A stretch of DNA of 64,000 nt from Prorocentrum cordatum (lineage: Eukaryota > Sar > Dinophyceae > Prorocentrales > Prorocentraceae), in assembly GCA_963575745.1 (NCBI GenBank), contig CAUYUJ010013925.1, positions 146,030 through 210,029 on the forward strand. The letters are read 5' to 3'. Made by a program: the position numbers and the translations under genes. Each line of letters begins with the position of its first letter. Positions within the stretch are counted from its first letter, which is position 1. This document shows, one piece after another, positions 49,623 through 59,000 of the stretch. The notes beneath the pieces were generated by a model that was not told the DNA's origin, searched no databases, and saw nothing but the letters and a program-made list of their open reading frames with translations.

Positions 49623-49769
49623 ACCATCGAGCTGGATTCGGCGGTACGTCGCCGGGCGCGCGGCAGTGGGCCCCCCCCCGGCAGCGGATCCGCACACTCC
49701 TGGGCGGGATGGGCCAGCGGGCCCCTGCCGGCGATGAGCAGGCGATCGGGGGGCGAGGCGTCTCCCCCT

Positions 49770-49955
49770 AGGAGGAGGAGGAGGAGGAGGAGGAGGAGAA
49801 GGAGGAGGAGGAGGAGGAGGGGAGGAGAGAGATGAGGAGGAGGGAGTGGAGGAGGAGGAGGAGGAGGAGGAGGAGGAGGAGAGGAGGAAGGAGGAGGAGG
49901 AGGAGGAGGAGGCAGGAGGGGAGGAGGGGAGGAGGAGGAGGAGGAGGAGGAGAGC
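49770..49955. repeat. (GGA)n microsatellite
   Basis: GGA/GAG units. Confidence 0.9.
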
Positions 49956-49994
49956 CTCTCGACTCCTACAGCGCTGCCCCTGAGGGGGGCGAGG

Positions 49995-50160
49995 GGGAAA
50001 GACTTTTTCGGCGGGGGACGCGCGAGGGGACGGGCCTCCTCGGAGGGCGGCGGGGCCTCTCAGAGGCCTCCGCGCCCTCCGAGGAGCTCCCCGAAGGCCC
50101 TCTCCAGGGCCGCGGGCGGCTTCCGAGAAGCCCCGCCGCCCTCCGAGGAGGCCTGCCCCC
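49995..50160. repeat. CTCCGAGGAG palindrome cluster (family 5 type)
   Basis: Alternating CCTCCGAGGAG / CCTCTCAGAGG / CTTCCGAGAAG motifs, the same layout as 20655-20810. Confidence 0.55.
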
Positions 50161-50349
50161 TCCCGCGTCCCCCCTGGGCTCGCCGCCGGCTGTGGGTCCC
50201 AGAACGGGATGCCTCGCCGCACGCTCCGTCGCCCTTCGCACGGTGCTCTTGGGACCCTGGCGGCCCTGGTCGACCCCGAGGCGTCCTCGGAGGGCGGCCC
50301 GGGTCCCAAACAATCGTGCGGCCACCCCGAACGCCCTCACTGACTCACC

Positions 50350-50487
50350 ACCTTGCCGTCGCTCGCACGTCCATCCCCCGTGCATGTTTCGGCTGCGCGC
50401 CGTGCACTTCTGCTTGCTGATCCAGGATGCTCCTCGATGGCCCTCGCCGAGGAAAAAACGATACACACGTCCGAGGGGTGCCAAGAC
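50350..50487. mobile_element. Foldback family 3, copy c
   Basis: Ends TTGCCGTCGCTCGCACGTCC and ACACACGTCCGAGGGGTGCC; interior GCTCCTCGATGGCCCTCGCC. 138 bp, the same length as copy b. Confidence 0.7.
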
Positions 50488-50640
50488 CACGCGGCGTGCT
50501 CACCGCACCGTTTGGGGGCCGCCGAAAGGAGCCGAGCCACGCGAAGCCAGGCGAGCGCCGGAGCCGTCCGAGCCGTGGCCTCAAACGCGTGTGCTGCCTG
50601 CGCGGGCTCACGCGGTACGGTCGGGAGCTGCTGCTTAGCG

Positions 50641-50800
50641 TTAGGTCGGGCATGTCCCCCTACAGGGGGAAGTTGGACGAACAACGAGACAGACCCCAAA
50701 AATATGCAAAAAGAGCCCAGACACGCTCCACAGATCGTCCCCAGACCATTTTTTACCATGCTTGGATAGTCCTCCTGTAGGGGGGCCATGCCCGACTCAC
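50641..50800. mobile_element. Foldback family 2 copy inserted in family 4 repeat
   Basis: 160 bp, ends TTAGGTCGGGCATGTCCCCC and GGGGGGCCATGCCCGACTCA, flanked by GCTTAGCG (50633-50640) and GCTTGGCG (50801-50808). The reconstructed empty site CGACACGCTAAGC exists intact at 26772-26784 in family 4. Confidence 0.85.
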
Positions 50801-51063
50801 GCTTGGCGTGTCGCCGCGGCGGCCCTGACGACAAGCGCTGCATGTGTGCCTCACGAGCGGACAGCGTCGTCTCGCTCCGCTCCGCGGGGCGGGAGGCTCG
50901 GGGCTGGGCGGCGCGGGGCGCGGGCCGCGCGCCACCTTCAGAAGCGCGGCGGGCCGGGCCCCCAGCCGCGCGCGACACGCTGAGCCGAAGCTCCCGCAGG
51001 TGGCCACACGGGAGCCCAACCCCCCCGCCCCCCCACGAGTTCCAACGGGGGGGGGAGGCAAGG

Positions 51064-51184
51064 GGTTCCCTCCGCTCGGGGGGAGCTCCTGAGCGGAGTG
51101 AAACCACGAGTTCTCTAACGTGGGGGGGGGGCGGGGGGTTCACTCCGCTCGGGGGGGCTCCCGAGCGGAGTGAACCCCCCCACC
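51064..51184. repeat. Two tandem hairpins of CACTCCGCTCGGG type
   Basis: GGGTTCACTCCGCTCGGGGG faces CTCCCGAGCGGAGTGAACCC (perfect 18-bp arms, 51131-51178). The preceding hairpin at 51064-51105 is similar but imperfect. Confidence 0.8.
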
Positions 51185-51639
51185 ACCCCCCCTCCCAGAC
51201 CCCAGACGTTGCATGTTTTTATCACAGCGTCGACCCCAGGAGGTCTGGACCCCCTCCCTCCGGGACGGGTTTTGGATCCCGAGTCGTTGTTTTTGACGGT
51301 CCTGAGGCCCGGTATGGGGCCCCACAAGGCCGAAAATGGTGCAAAACCTCCCGTCACGATGGTTGTTTACGACGCGAGGGGCTCGGGGCTCAGAGATCGT
51401 GGGGGCGGGGGTGACACCCACACGTGGCCACCGATCTTGGCCGCAGCCACCCTTCAGAGCAGTCGCTGCCGCGAATGGCGAAGCGGCCGAGGAGGGCGAG
51501 GGGGGGGGGGAGAGGCGGGTCGAGAGGGGGGGGGCGAGGCACGGCAGCGCCGCGCCGCGCGAGCGCCTCGAGGGAGCCGACCGCGCCGGCTGGGTCCGAG
51601 GGCCCAGCCGGTGCACGCGTCACCCTGTCTGTCCCGTCG

Positions 51640-51775
51640 CGGCCCTATCCGCGTCGAGTCCGTGTCGGATCCAGGTCGGCCTCGTCAGATCCGTGTCGAA
51701 TCCGTGCCGAGCCCGCGTCGAGGCCGCGCCAGATCCGCGCCGGGTCCGCCCCGAGCCCGCGTCGGGCACGAGAAG
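51640..51775. repeat. Imperfect tandem repeat of GTCGAGTCCGTGTCGGATCC type
   Basis: Units of 14-22 bp around TCCGTGTCG/TCCGCGCCG. Confidence 0.55.
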
Positions 51776-51899
51776 AGACACCATGTGTTGGGGGCACGCG
51801 AGGCCCCCCGAAGATGCAGCGTAAGCGTGAGCATGCGCGTGCCGCCGCCGGCGATGCAGCAGTCACGGCCTCCAGGCAAGACCGATGCACCAACGGCAC

Positions 51900-52130
51900 G
51901 GCACGCAGAGGCACGCGCGCGTGCAGACACACAGCGCGAACAACCACGAACATGTGCACGGGCACGCACGCTGACAGCGGGCACGTGCGCACGTACATTC
52001 ACGTCGATGCACCTACACAAGCCGACACGTCAACATCTACAGACCGCGACGACCACACACGCACGCGCACGTGCGCATGGGCATGCACACATGCGCACGC
52101 ACGTGCCCATGCGCGCATGACCATGTTTCG
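51900..52130. repeat. CA/CG-rich alternating purine-pyrimidine tract
   Basis: Long runs of ACACACGCACGCGCACGTGC GCATGGGCATGC type. No coding signal. Confidence 0.75.
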
Positions 52131-52319
52131 TGTTTCGAGCTGGTTTCGAGTAGTGCGGTTGCTCCAGCGCCAGCCACATTCACAGATCGGAGTGGTGCTC
52201 TCGCCTGCAAGATGTCCCATCCCACTGCTCGCCACAACGCTGAAGGAGTCGTGCGGCGGGTGGTCAGAAGACTCGAGGGGCCCCGGAGATTGCAACTTCC
52301 CTATCTCCTCCGCCTCATC

Positions 52320-52560
52320 CTACTCCTCACCTGCTCCTCCTGCTCCTCCTGTTCCTCCTGCTCCTCCTGCTTTTCCTCCTCCTCCTTCTCCTCCTCCTCC
52401 TGCTTCTCCTCCTCCTCCTCCTCCTCCTCCTCCTCCTGCCTGATCATCATCCTCCTCTCTCCTCCTCCTCCTCCTCCTCCTCCTCCTCCTCCTCCTCCTC
52501 CTCCTCCTCCTCTTCCTCCTCCTCCTCCTCCTCCTCCTCCTTCTCCTCCTCCCCCTCCTT
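52320..52560. repeat. (CTC)n microsatellite
   Basis: About 240 bases of CTC units with CTGCTCCTC variants. Confidence 0.9.
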
Positions 52561-52702
52561 TTTACTCGGCCCGAGCTCACCCTCAACAGTCTCTGACCGA
52601 AGGGGCAAAAGTGGACCCCTTGGGTCCGTGTAAACAATAATAAAATCCTCACGTCCGTTACACAATCAGGCAATCAGTCCCCACCATTCGGCGGTGGGCG
52701 TC

Positions 52703-52960
52703 TTAATTGGCCAGCTGGGGGAGAGCAGCCCTTTGGGCCCCCTGGGCCAGGCAGGGCAATTTCCTCCTCCTCAGCAGCCCTAGCTGCTGCCGGTCGATAC
52801 TGTGACACGATTCCTGGAGCCCTTGGATTTTGGTCCCCGCGGTGTAGCGCCCACAGCGCGAGCACCACACGCACGGGACCCCCGTGGCCAATTGCCTGGC
52901 GACCAAGAGACGGCGAGGGCGGGCGGGGGGAGAATGGGGGGGAAAAGAGGGAGAGGAGGG
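52703..52960 (-). pseudogene. LINE A C-terminal zinc-finger region
   Basis: The minus strand reads RQLATGVPCVWCSRCGRYTA then GTKIQGLQESCH: a C..C..C....C finger after the RNase H domain. It is in a different frame from RNase H. Confidence 0.55.
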
Positions 52961-53158
52961 CAGGGGACAAAGAGTCGCAGGCACTGGCCTTGGCTCTAGC
53001 CAAGGTTTGAAATCCCCTGGCGCATCTGGAGCACCTCCACCATTTCCCACTCCAAAGGAGCTAGTGGGTCTCGTTGTTCGCAACTCCAGACAAGTCCCTG
53101 GGGGCCCTTTGGACCTTCTCGAGGGTCCCGAAAAGGTCCCCGGGCCTGGCCCACAGGT

Positions 53159-53725
53159 TTAAAACAGAAACAAAACTGAGCACACACTGAACCAGAGCTT
53201 AGACAGCCGCACATAATTATGGAAATCTGACACGTCTGTACACTCCCTTGCAGCCTTTTTTGCGGCTTCATCTGCTAATCTGTTGCCCTCACTCAGCCAG
53301 CGATCTTGCTGGTTCGCATCAACTCGACCTGGTGCGTCGATGGTGTGGGCCTTCACCTTGATTATCCCCCACGTGAAACCTCCCGCTGCCGTCCAAGTCC
53401 TGATCATCCTCCAAAATCCTCCGAACTGGTTGGCTGGCCCCGAACTGAGGCTCGCGTCATTGGCTCCCGTGATCAAGGCCGCGCAGTCCGCAAACAGGCT
53501 GGTCCGCTCGTGCCCTTTCAAATGGCCTACACTTGCGAGGAGCCCAAAATGTTCCGCCATGACTGCTGACTGAGGGAGCTCCCGAAGTAGTGGGCCTCGT
53601 ATCCCCCTGATAAGTTCACCCATAGCAGTAACCTCCACCACCGCCCATCCACCCCTTGCAATGTCGTGTTCCTGGGGGTGCATCACAGAACCGTCGATGA
53701 ATAGGTTGTGGGTTCCCTCGAACAT
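53159..53725 (-). CDS. LINE A ribonuclease H domain
   Basis: 188 codons ending at 53159. NLFIDGS (first Asp), SAVMAEHFGL (Glu), SLFADCAAL (Asp), IKVKAH (His) and GNRLADEAAKK (last Asp) give the full DEDD/H set of a type I RNase H. It would degrade the RNA strand of the cDNA hybrid. The frame is intact across the whole domain. Confidence 0.85.
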   Translation of the reverse strand: MFEGTHNLFIDGSVMHPQEHDIARGGWAVVEVTAMGELIRGIRGPLLRELPQSAVMAEHFGLLASVGHLKGHERTSLFADCAALITGANDASLSSGPANQFGGFWRMIRTWTAAGGFTWGIIKVKAHTIDAPGRVDANQQDRWLSEGNRLADEAAKKAARECTDVSDFHNYVRLSKLWFSVCSVLFLF

Positions 53726-53844
53726 GAAGGGGGGGATGGCCTCAGAGTCGGCTCCGAAATAATTTCGCGTTTGCTTCTCTGGGAGGGAGAACGGCTATAT
53801 CTGGCGTTTCACACCACAGGGAAGCATACAAGGGGTCCTCTGGG

Positions 53845-54240
53845 CTAGACGCCCTCCCAGCCTCCAGCACTCGGGGATCGCAAACCGACCTCGCTGGTTC
53901 GCCAAAAGGGCAGTGCCAAACACGGTGGTGGACGGTGTCTAAGGCACCACAGTGCGGGCATGTAGGTTCCAGCCTGCAACCCCAATTCGCGTAGCGTAGC
54001 CCCCGTTGTGCACCCCCCGCAGAATATCCTCCTTACCAAACCTTTATCTTCGAAGCTGTTTTTCGAAGAGTTCTGAAACTGCCTCGGAGGCGTGATCCAC
54101 AAGCCGCCCTTCACAATGTTACGGGCCCTGTCGTTTGCAGCCCCCCCCCCAAGGATATGTGCAACAGTTGTCCTGGGTAAAATGTCGGCCAAACCGTGTA
54201 AAAAAAAACATCTCACCTACCATCTTGGGTGGGGTCACAG
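53845..54240 (-). pseudogene. LINE A RT-RNase H connector with CCHC-like knuckle
   Basis: GLVRRIFCGGCTTGATLREL GLQAG continues, after a one-base shift, as TCPHCGALDTVHHRVWHCPF near 53930-53990: the C..C....H....C knuckle found after RT in many LINEs. The start overlaps a C-run at 54142-54150 where the frame changes. Confidence 0.7.
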
Positions 54241-54435
54241 ACAGTGAACTACTGCCCCCCTTGGCGCAAGTAAACTCCGCTGGACTTGTCCACCACCGCT
54301 CCACCACATTGGTCCAAAGCAGCATGTCCACCACAGGGTTGGTGCCTCGTCGCCTCCAGCCACTGGCTCCCTCTGCGTTGAGCTGCTCCTGACTCGTCCT
54401 GGAGGCTTGGTGGAGGGTCTTCGGGCGGAGATTGT

Positions 54436-55323
54436 CTACTGCCCTCCACTGTTGGTCGGTGGCTGTCCACCATGCCTTTTTGCATATCTCGACACAACCT
54501 CGCTGGCGTGGAAAAGTAAGTCTTTCCCAGGCTGTACGGCCCATTGGAGGTCCACTTGGGTCCCTGGTACGAAGATTCCTTGAGCCTTGGCCCCTCGGGT
54601 CCGAAGCCCTTTGGTGCCCTTGGGATGTAGGCCCACCACATCACACCCATACGTCATGGATGGCTTTTGTCCGCAGAAGAAGAGTTTGCCTTTCTCCTTC
54701 ATCCCAGCGCACCCCGTGAGGTTGTCGATGTCTGCTTTGCGTCGTAAAGCCACCTCCCACCTTTTCCGTCGTTGCCAGAGCCCTTTCCCCCCCGCCCCCT
54801 CGTCTATGAGCCGTCGTTTGATAGTGCCCTCTCCCAGACTGGAATCCACCCCAAGGTTGACTGCCGTGTCTGTCAAAACTCCAGAGTACCTGCCTAGGAC
54901 TGACCTGGCCTGCTCCAGCACCTCTGCTGAGTTGGACAGGAAACGCAATTTGTGCCACGCCAACGGCAAACCCAGACGGGTGGCACATGCATCAAAAACA
55001 TGGCCGGTGAGGGTCGCCAGCTGGTTGAGACAGTCCTGAGGCAGGAGGGCAGAAGATTCGACACCGAGATCATCAACGTGAATGAGGAGGTCCGTATTGG
55101 TGGGTTGGGTAACTTCACTAATAGTCGGTAACATGTAATCTTTGATATCGTCAGTAGCCGCGCTGCTTCCCGCCACAACCCCCCTTGCCGGGTAGATCTT
55201 GGGCGAGCAGGCGTTGTCCAGCATGATTGCCCTGGGCCACGTGTAGCTGTTGATGGCCGCTCGCAAGGCAAAAAAGGGAAGTCGCGCAACTGGGCTTCCC
55301 CCGCAGCTGGGCATGCGAGACAC
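54436..55323 (-). CDS. LINE A reverse transcriptase, palm and thumb
   Basis: 295 codons. GVVAGSSAATDDIKDYMLPT is motif B; LLIHVDDLGVES is motif C with both catalytic Asp; ATRLGLPLAWHKLRFLSNSA follows as the motif D/E region; then the thumb. Motif A (ATLLADLRQCYERVSH) is in the preceding frame at 55330. Confidence 0.85.
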   Translation of the reverse strand: MSRMPSCGGSPVARLPFFALRAAINSYTWPRAIMLDNACSPKIYPARGVVAGSSAATDDIKDYMLPTISEVTQPTNTDLLIHVDDLGVESSALLPQDCLNQLATLTGHVFDACATRLGLPLAWHKLRFLSNSAEVLEQARSVLGRYSGVLTDTAVNLGVDSSLGEGTIKRRLIDEGAGGKGLWQRRKRWEVALRRKADIDNLTGCAGMKEKGKLFFCGQKPSMTYGCDVVGLHPKGTKGLRTRGAKAQGIFVPGTQVDLQWAVQPGKDLLFHASEVVSRYAKRHGGQPPTNSGGQ

Positions 55324-55849
55324 GTTCGTAACACTGTCTGAGGTCTGCCAAAAGAGTTGCCACAGCCTGGCCAGAGCCGCCGGCCAGGGCCCCCTTCACA
55401 GCCTGCCTCCAGACCCCGTCGGTGACGGCCCTTCCCGAGGCCATGTCGAAGGCCATGAGTTGGCCCGTTTTGACTTCGCAGTCGGCGCAGCGGGCTCCCA
55501 GGGTCCTCGAGTACAGCCTCGTGTAGGAGTGGACGAACCCAATCGGTCTCCTCCCATTTTCGGGTTTCTTGAAGAGCTGAACCAAAAGAACCTGGAGTCT
55601 GGCGGGCGCGTTCCCTCCCATGTTTTGCAGCGTATAGAGCCCAGAGAGTACCTCCATAGCCCCATCGGAGAGTAGCCCATAGTGCCTCGGGAGGGTCCCG
55701 TCCGTCGCAATTGCATTAGCTTTGAAACGCCGTGCCGCCTTGCGGAGTTCCTCTCCGCATGGCGCTGCTGGGGCGGAGCTCCCAGGTGGTAGCTGCGGCT
55801 GGCGGCTATCCTGTGGTCGGTCGGAACCTTTTCCCAGGCTGCCTTCCAC
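55324..55849 (-). CDS. LINE A reverse transcriptase, fingers
   Basis: Frame with AIATDGTLPRHYGLLSDGAM, VLLVQLFKKPENGRRPIGFV HSYTRLYSR (motifs 1-2) and ATLLADLRQCYERVSH (motif A). It shifts to the palm frame near 55320, within a run of pyrimidines. Confidence 0.8.
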
Positions 55850-56556
55850 TGATCCTGCCGGGCCTGGAAACGAACTTCAAAGGGGGCACTCAGCTCACCA
55901 GATGGCAGCGTAATGATGTCCTCTGAGAACTCTGGGGTGTTCTTGGCGTAGGCATGGGCCCACCTAGCTCCCCCCTGGAGGGCTTCAGCACACCATTGTT
56001 TCCACTTCGCAAGCTTAACTGTTTCCTCCATGGAGAAATTGAAGTCCCGAATAGCCGCGGAGAAGTTCATCCAGAAGGATAGTTCCATACTCTGCTCACC
56101 GGGTGGTTCCTGGCCCCAATCCCGTCGGCGCACATGTTGAAGAATACGTATCCAGAAACAAAACCCCCCCCCTTGCTTCCAGCGATGGTGGAAAGGGGTC
56201 TTCACGCCCTTCATCCATTGCTCTAGAAGCTTAACAAAGTACGGGCTGTCGGTCGGAGTCGGGAATTTGGTGATCAGGGTCCGAATCTCGGTGAGCCTCC
56301 TGGCAAACCAGTCCAGGGCCCTGGATATGCTGGGGGCCGTGTTGGCCCTGGTCAGAAGCAGCTTCCGGAAGGGGAGTTTCCTGGAAAACATACTCCGACC
56401 CACCAGCCAGCTTTTTGTGGTTCCCGTCCCTTCTCCACCAGGCACCGCCGGGGTCCTGTGCGCCACAACGCAGTTCCTGCCATGCTCTCGCGGTCCAGGT
56501 CCCATGCGCCTGATCCGGCAGAGCCTGCAAACGTGGTAGGTCCCCCTCCTCAACAT
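55850..56556 (-). CDS. LINE A linker between endonuclease and RT
   Basis: Open frame reading SRALDWFARRLTEIRTLITK, FCFWIRILQHVRRRDW and GARWAHAYAKNTPEFSEDII. The WAHAYAKN block and low repeat content fit the usual EEP-RT linker. It overlaps the end of the endonuclease frame. Confidence 0.6.
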
Positions 56557-56639
56557 TTCTGAATGTACCGTTGTCGTTCCTGTAACCCTCTAGGTACCCC
56601 TCGGTAGTCTCAAGCAAATCTGCGTAGTCAGGTGGATGG

Positions 56640-57450
56640 GGGAGGGGCCCCAGGATCCGAGTATGTCCGATCTTTTTATATGTCTGAAGCCTCAAGACAG
56701 CGGCGGTAGCAGGGTCCTCCAAAAGTTGTAAATATACAGGTCTGTGATCGGGGGTGTCGCTGCTGTAATCAACCCTGACTCGTTTGGTCACTTGGCCCAA
56801 CAACGTGTGGCTCAAGATGAAGTAGCCCAGGCAAAAGGTGCGCCCCCCTTTGGAATAGGTAAACTCACCAGCTGGCCATTCCACTTGGCCGCCGAAACGG
56901 ATGGGCCAATCGCAGCCTTCACAACATCAGGGTGCACGTCGAAGTCACCACCAGCTATAAATTGGATCCCCCCGCGGAGGATGTGGCTTCCCGAGTCCAC
57001 CCCAAGCCGTAAGTTTTGCGGTCCCATGCCTGCGCTGTCCTTCCAGTAGTTGCAGTAGAGCCCGATGAGCCCCCACTTCCTGGATCTGTAAAACGCACGC
57101 ATGCATCTACCTGGTGCGATGATGCCGAGGCTGCAAGGGTCTACCCAAACAAAGATCTAGATACTTTCTGGCAATGATGGCCACGCCTCCGCAGGGGTAT
57201 CCCTCAGCTGACATGAGGCATGGCGTCCAGGAGCTCTGCCATCCCTGCTTCAGCAGGGTTGACTGAACTTCAAAAGTCTGGGCTGCCTGCAGTTTGTGCT
57301 CCTGCACAAGCACAACCTCTGCTTCGCACTGCGGTAGGAATTCCCTCGTGTTGCTCCACGAGGTGCCGTTGATCGTACAACTCTTCAAAGTTATTGCCCC
57401 AGCTGTTCGCCCAGCTGGGAAAGCGTGCGCGTGGGTGCGGGGGGAGGCCT
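56640..57450 (-). pseudogene. LINE A EEP endonuclease, frameshifted
   Basis: Frame 1 (from about 57450): NGTSWSNTREFLPQCEAEVV LVQEHKLQAAQTFEV with the catalytic Glu, then CGGVAIIARKYLDL. After a shift near 57125: GLIGLYCNYWKDSAGMGPQN and FIAGGDFDVHPD (catalytic Asp). After another near 56870: YFILSHTLLGQVTKRVRVDY SSDTPDHRPVYLQL (final His). Confidence 0.75.
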
Positions 57451-57452
57451 GT

Positions 57453-57892
57453 TCAGCGGGACCTAGATCTCGCTTTTGACCTCCCCCCGCCGCCCCTTTC
57501 CTGCTCGTTGTCACTGGGCGGCCTTGGCTCCTCCTGGGTCGCTGGCATTAGCTCCCCAATTGTGGCGCACTTGGTCTGCTCTCCGTTCTGGGCCCCAACA
57601 ATCAGCGCCAGGATCTTGGAGTCCGTGCTCCCTGCTCCTGGCGCACTCTGGTTGGGTCCCTCTGGCGGCACTGGGGTGAGGGACGCGTCGTTTCCACTGG
57701 CCTGCGCTGGCAGAGACGGAGGCCCAGGGGCGGGCGCCTTGCCTTGTGGATCTGACGCGCCCCCCCCCCCCCCCCTCCCCTACGTGCTTACCTAGAGCAT
57801 TCGCCAAGGCTGAAAAACCTGTTACTAGTGCAGGGTCTGAGGCTGCGGCTTGGCCCATACTTGATAGGGCTGCTTGCAAGCCTCCAAAAGTC
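57453..57892 (-). pseudogene. LINE A ORF1-endonuclease junction
   Basis: A Pro/Ala/Ser-rich linker (APAPGPPSLPAQASGNDASL ... STDSKILALIVGAQNGEQTK) after a 15-base C-run at 57762-57776 where the frame changes. It could be the C-terminus of ORF1 or the N-terminus of pol. Confidence 0.5.
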
Positions 57893-58582
57893 TCAGTGGC
57901 TGCCGTCTACGGGTTCTGCTGGGTGACTCTCGCCTTTGCCATCCACATTTGTTGTTCTTGTTCCAGCTATATGAAGGTTGACCTTGGCGATTTCATTCTC
58001 AATCAACTGAACCGCCTCCATCTTCTTGTCAAGGAAAGCTCTGGCCTCCTCAACTGCCTGCTTGGCTGTCTCGAGGTTGGTTCTCTGCGTCTCCAAGGCC
58101 TTCTGCTTGAGACTGAGTTTCTTCGTTGCACTCTGGGCCATCAGCGTCTGGGTTTTGTTCGCGTCCCGCTTGATCCTGAGGTCCTCAAGCATTTCGCGGG
58201 CCTTCTCTACGCAGTCGGGGAGCTGATTCGTCCTCTCGGCGGCATCTACGAAGTGCTGCAGCTGGGTGGTTATTTGGCCATAGTCCGATGCCTGCAGAGC
58301 AGGCTGTGTTCCTGAAGGCACAGAAGGGCTGCTGGATCCTGCGGAAACACTTGAGACCTGCCAAGGTGGCTGTTCTCCCGAGCTGTCCTGTTGTTTGTTA
58401 ATATTCTTCTTCTTCTCTGATGCTGCCTGGGACGTCCAATGCTGGCCACATTGCCAGCACCACTCCTTATTTAACGATGCACTAACCCCGCATTGACAGG
58501 TCCAGGAGTGGGAAGGAACAGTGTCTGGCTGCGTCGTCGTCCCCTTCTTCCCTTGTTTCCCCTGTTTAGCTCCTTTGCCCAT
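57893..58582 (-). CDS. LINE A ORF1: zinc-finger and coiled-coil protein
   Basis: 229 codons from ATG at 58580-58582 (MGKGAKQGKQGKKGTTTQ) to a stop at 57893. A basic N-terminus is followed by HSWTCQCGVSASLNKEWCWQ CGQHW, a W-C-x-C...N...W-C-x-x-C zinc finger resembling the RanBP2 type. A long coiled coil follows (DCVEKAREMLEDLRIKRDAN to ARAFLDKKMEAVQLIENEIA). Such ORF1 proteins bind the element RNA. The ATG was chosen as the first Met of the frame after the upstream GC-rich leader. Confidence 0.75.
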   Translation of the reverse strand: MGKGAKQGKQGKKGTTTQPDTVPSHSWTCQCGVSASLNKEWCWQCGQHWTSQAASEKKKNINKQQDSSGEQPPWQVSSVSAGSSSPSVPSGTQPALQASDYGQITTQLQHFVDAAERTNQLPDCVEKAREMLEDLRIKRDANKTQTLMAQSATKKLSLKQKALETQRTNLETAKQAVEEARAFLDKKMEAVQLIENEIAKVNLHIAGTRTTNVDGKGESHPAEPVDGSH

Positions 58583-58900
58583 GTTGGGCGACGAATGATG
58601 CGACTCTAGACGGCGGGCCGCTCCTAGGAGCCTGAAGAGAAGTCGGTCTCGTCCCCTTTGCTCTCGGGCACGACGGTGCCACGCCGGTTCTCGTAGTCTG
58701 GGCGTCCTCACGGGCGCCTGCGGTCGACGGCGCGAAATGCGCCTCGGCGCACGAGGCTGGGCTGGATGGCGGCGGGCCGCGCTGCGGCGGCGGGGCGACG
58801 ACAGGGCGACGACCCCTGGGAGGAGCGGAGCGCGGCTGGCCTCCTCAGCCCAATGCCTTGCCTCCCCCTCCTCCTCCTCCTGCTCCTCCTCCTCCTCCTC

Positions 58901-59000
58901 NNNNNNNNNNNNNNNNNNNNNNNNNNNNNNNNNNNNNNNNNNNNNNNNNNNNNNNNNNNNNNNNNNNNNNNNNNNNNNNNNNNNNNNNNNNNNNNNNNNN
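58901..59000. other. Assembly gap (100 N) between two LINEs
   Basis: 100 N directly after a (CTC)n run. The 5' part of LINE B is lost here. Frames that read through it are artefacts. Confidence 0.95.

Larger units (their letters stand above)
52690..58620 (-). mobile_element. LINE A: non-LTR retrotransposon with RNase H
   Basis: About 5.9 kb on the minus strand, in order: ORF1 with a zinc finger and coiled coil; EEP endonuclease; reverse transcriptase; a CPHC..H..C knuckle; RNase H; and a last CxxC..C motif. Catalytic residues of RT (HVDD), EEP (QEH, GDFD, DHRPV) and RNase H (FIDGS, AEH, FADC, LADEA) are all present, but several frameshifts break the polyprotein, mostly at homopolymers. It therefore looks recently active or partly miscalled. 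The 5' end lies about 60-300 bp from an assembly gap. Confidence 0.85.

Noticed and set aside
58737-59000. Start of the LINE B frame before the gap
   Set aside because: The frame passes through 100 N and a (CTC)n run; coding is supported only after 59001.
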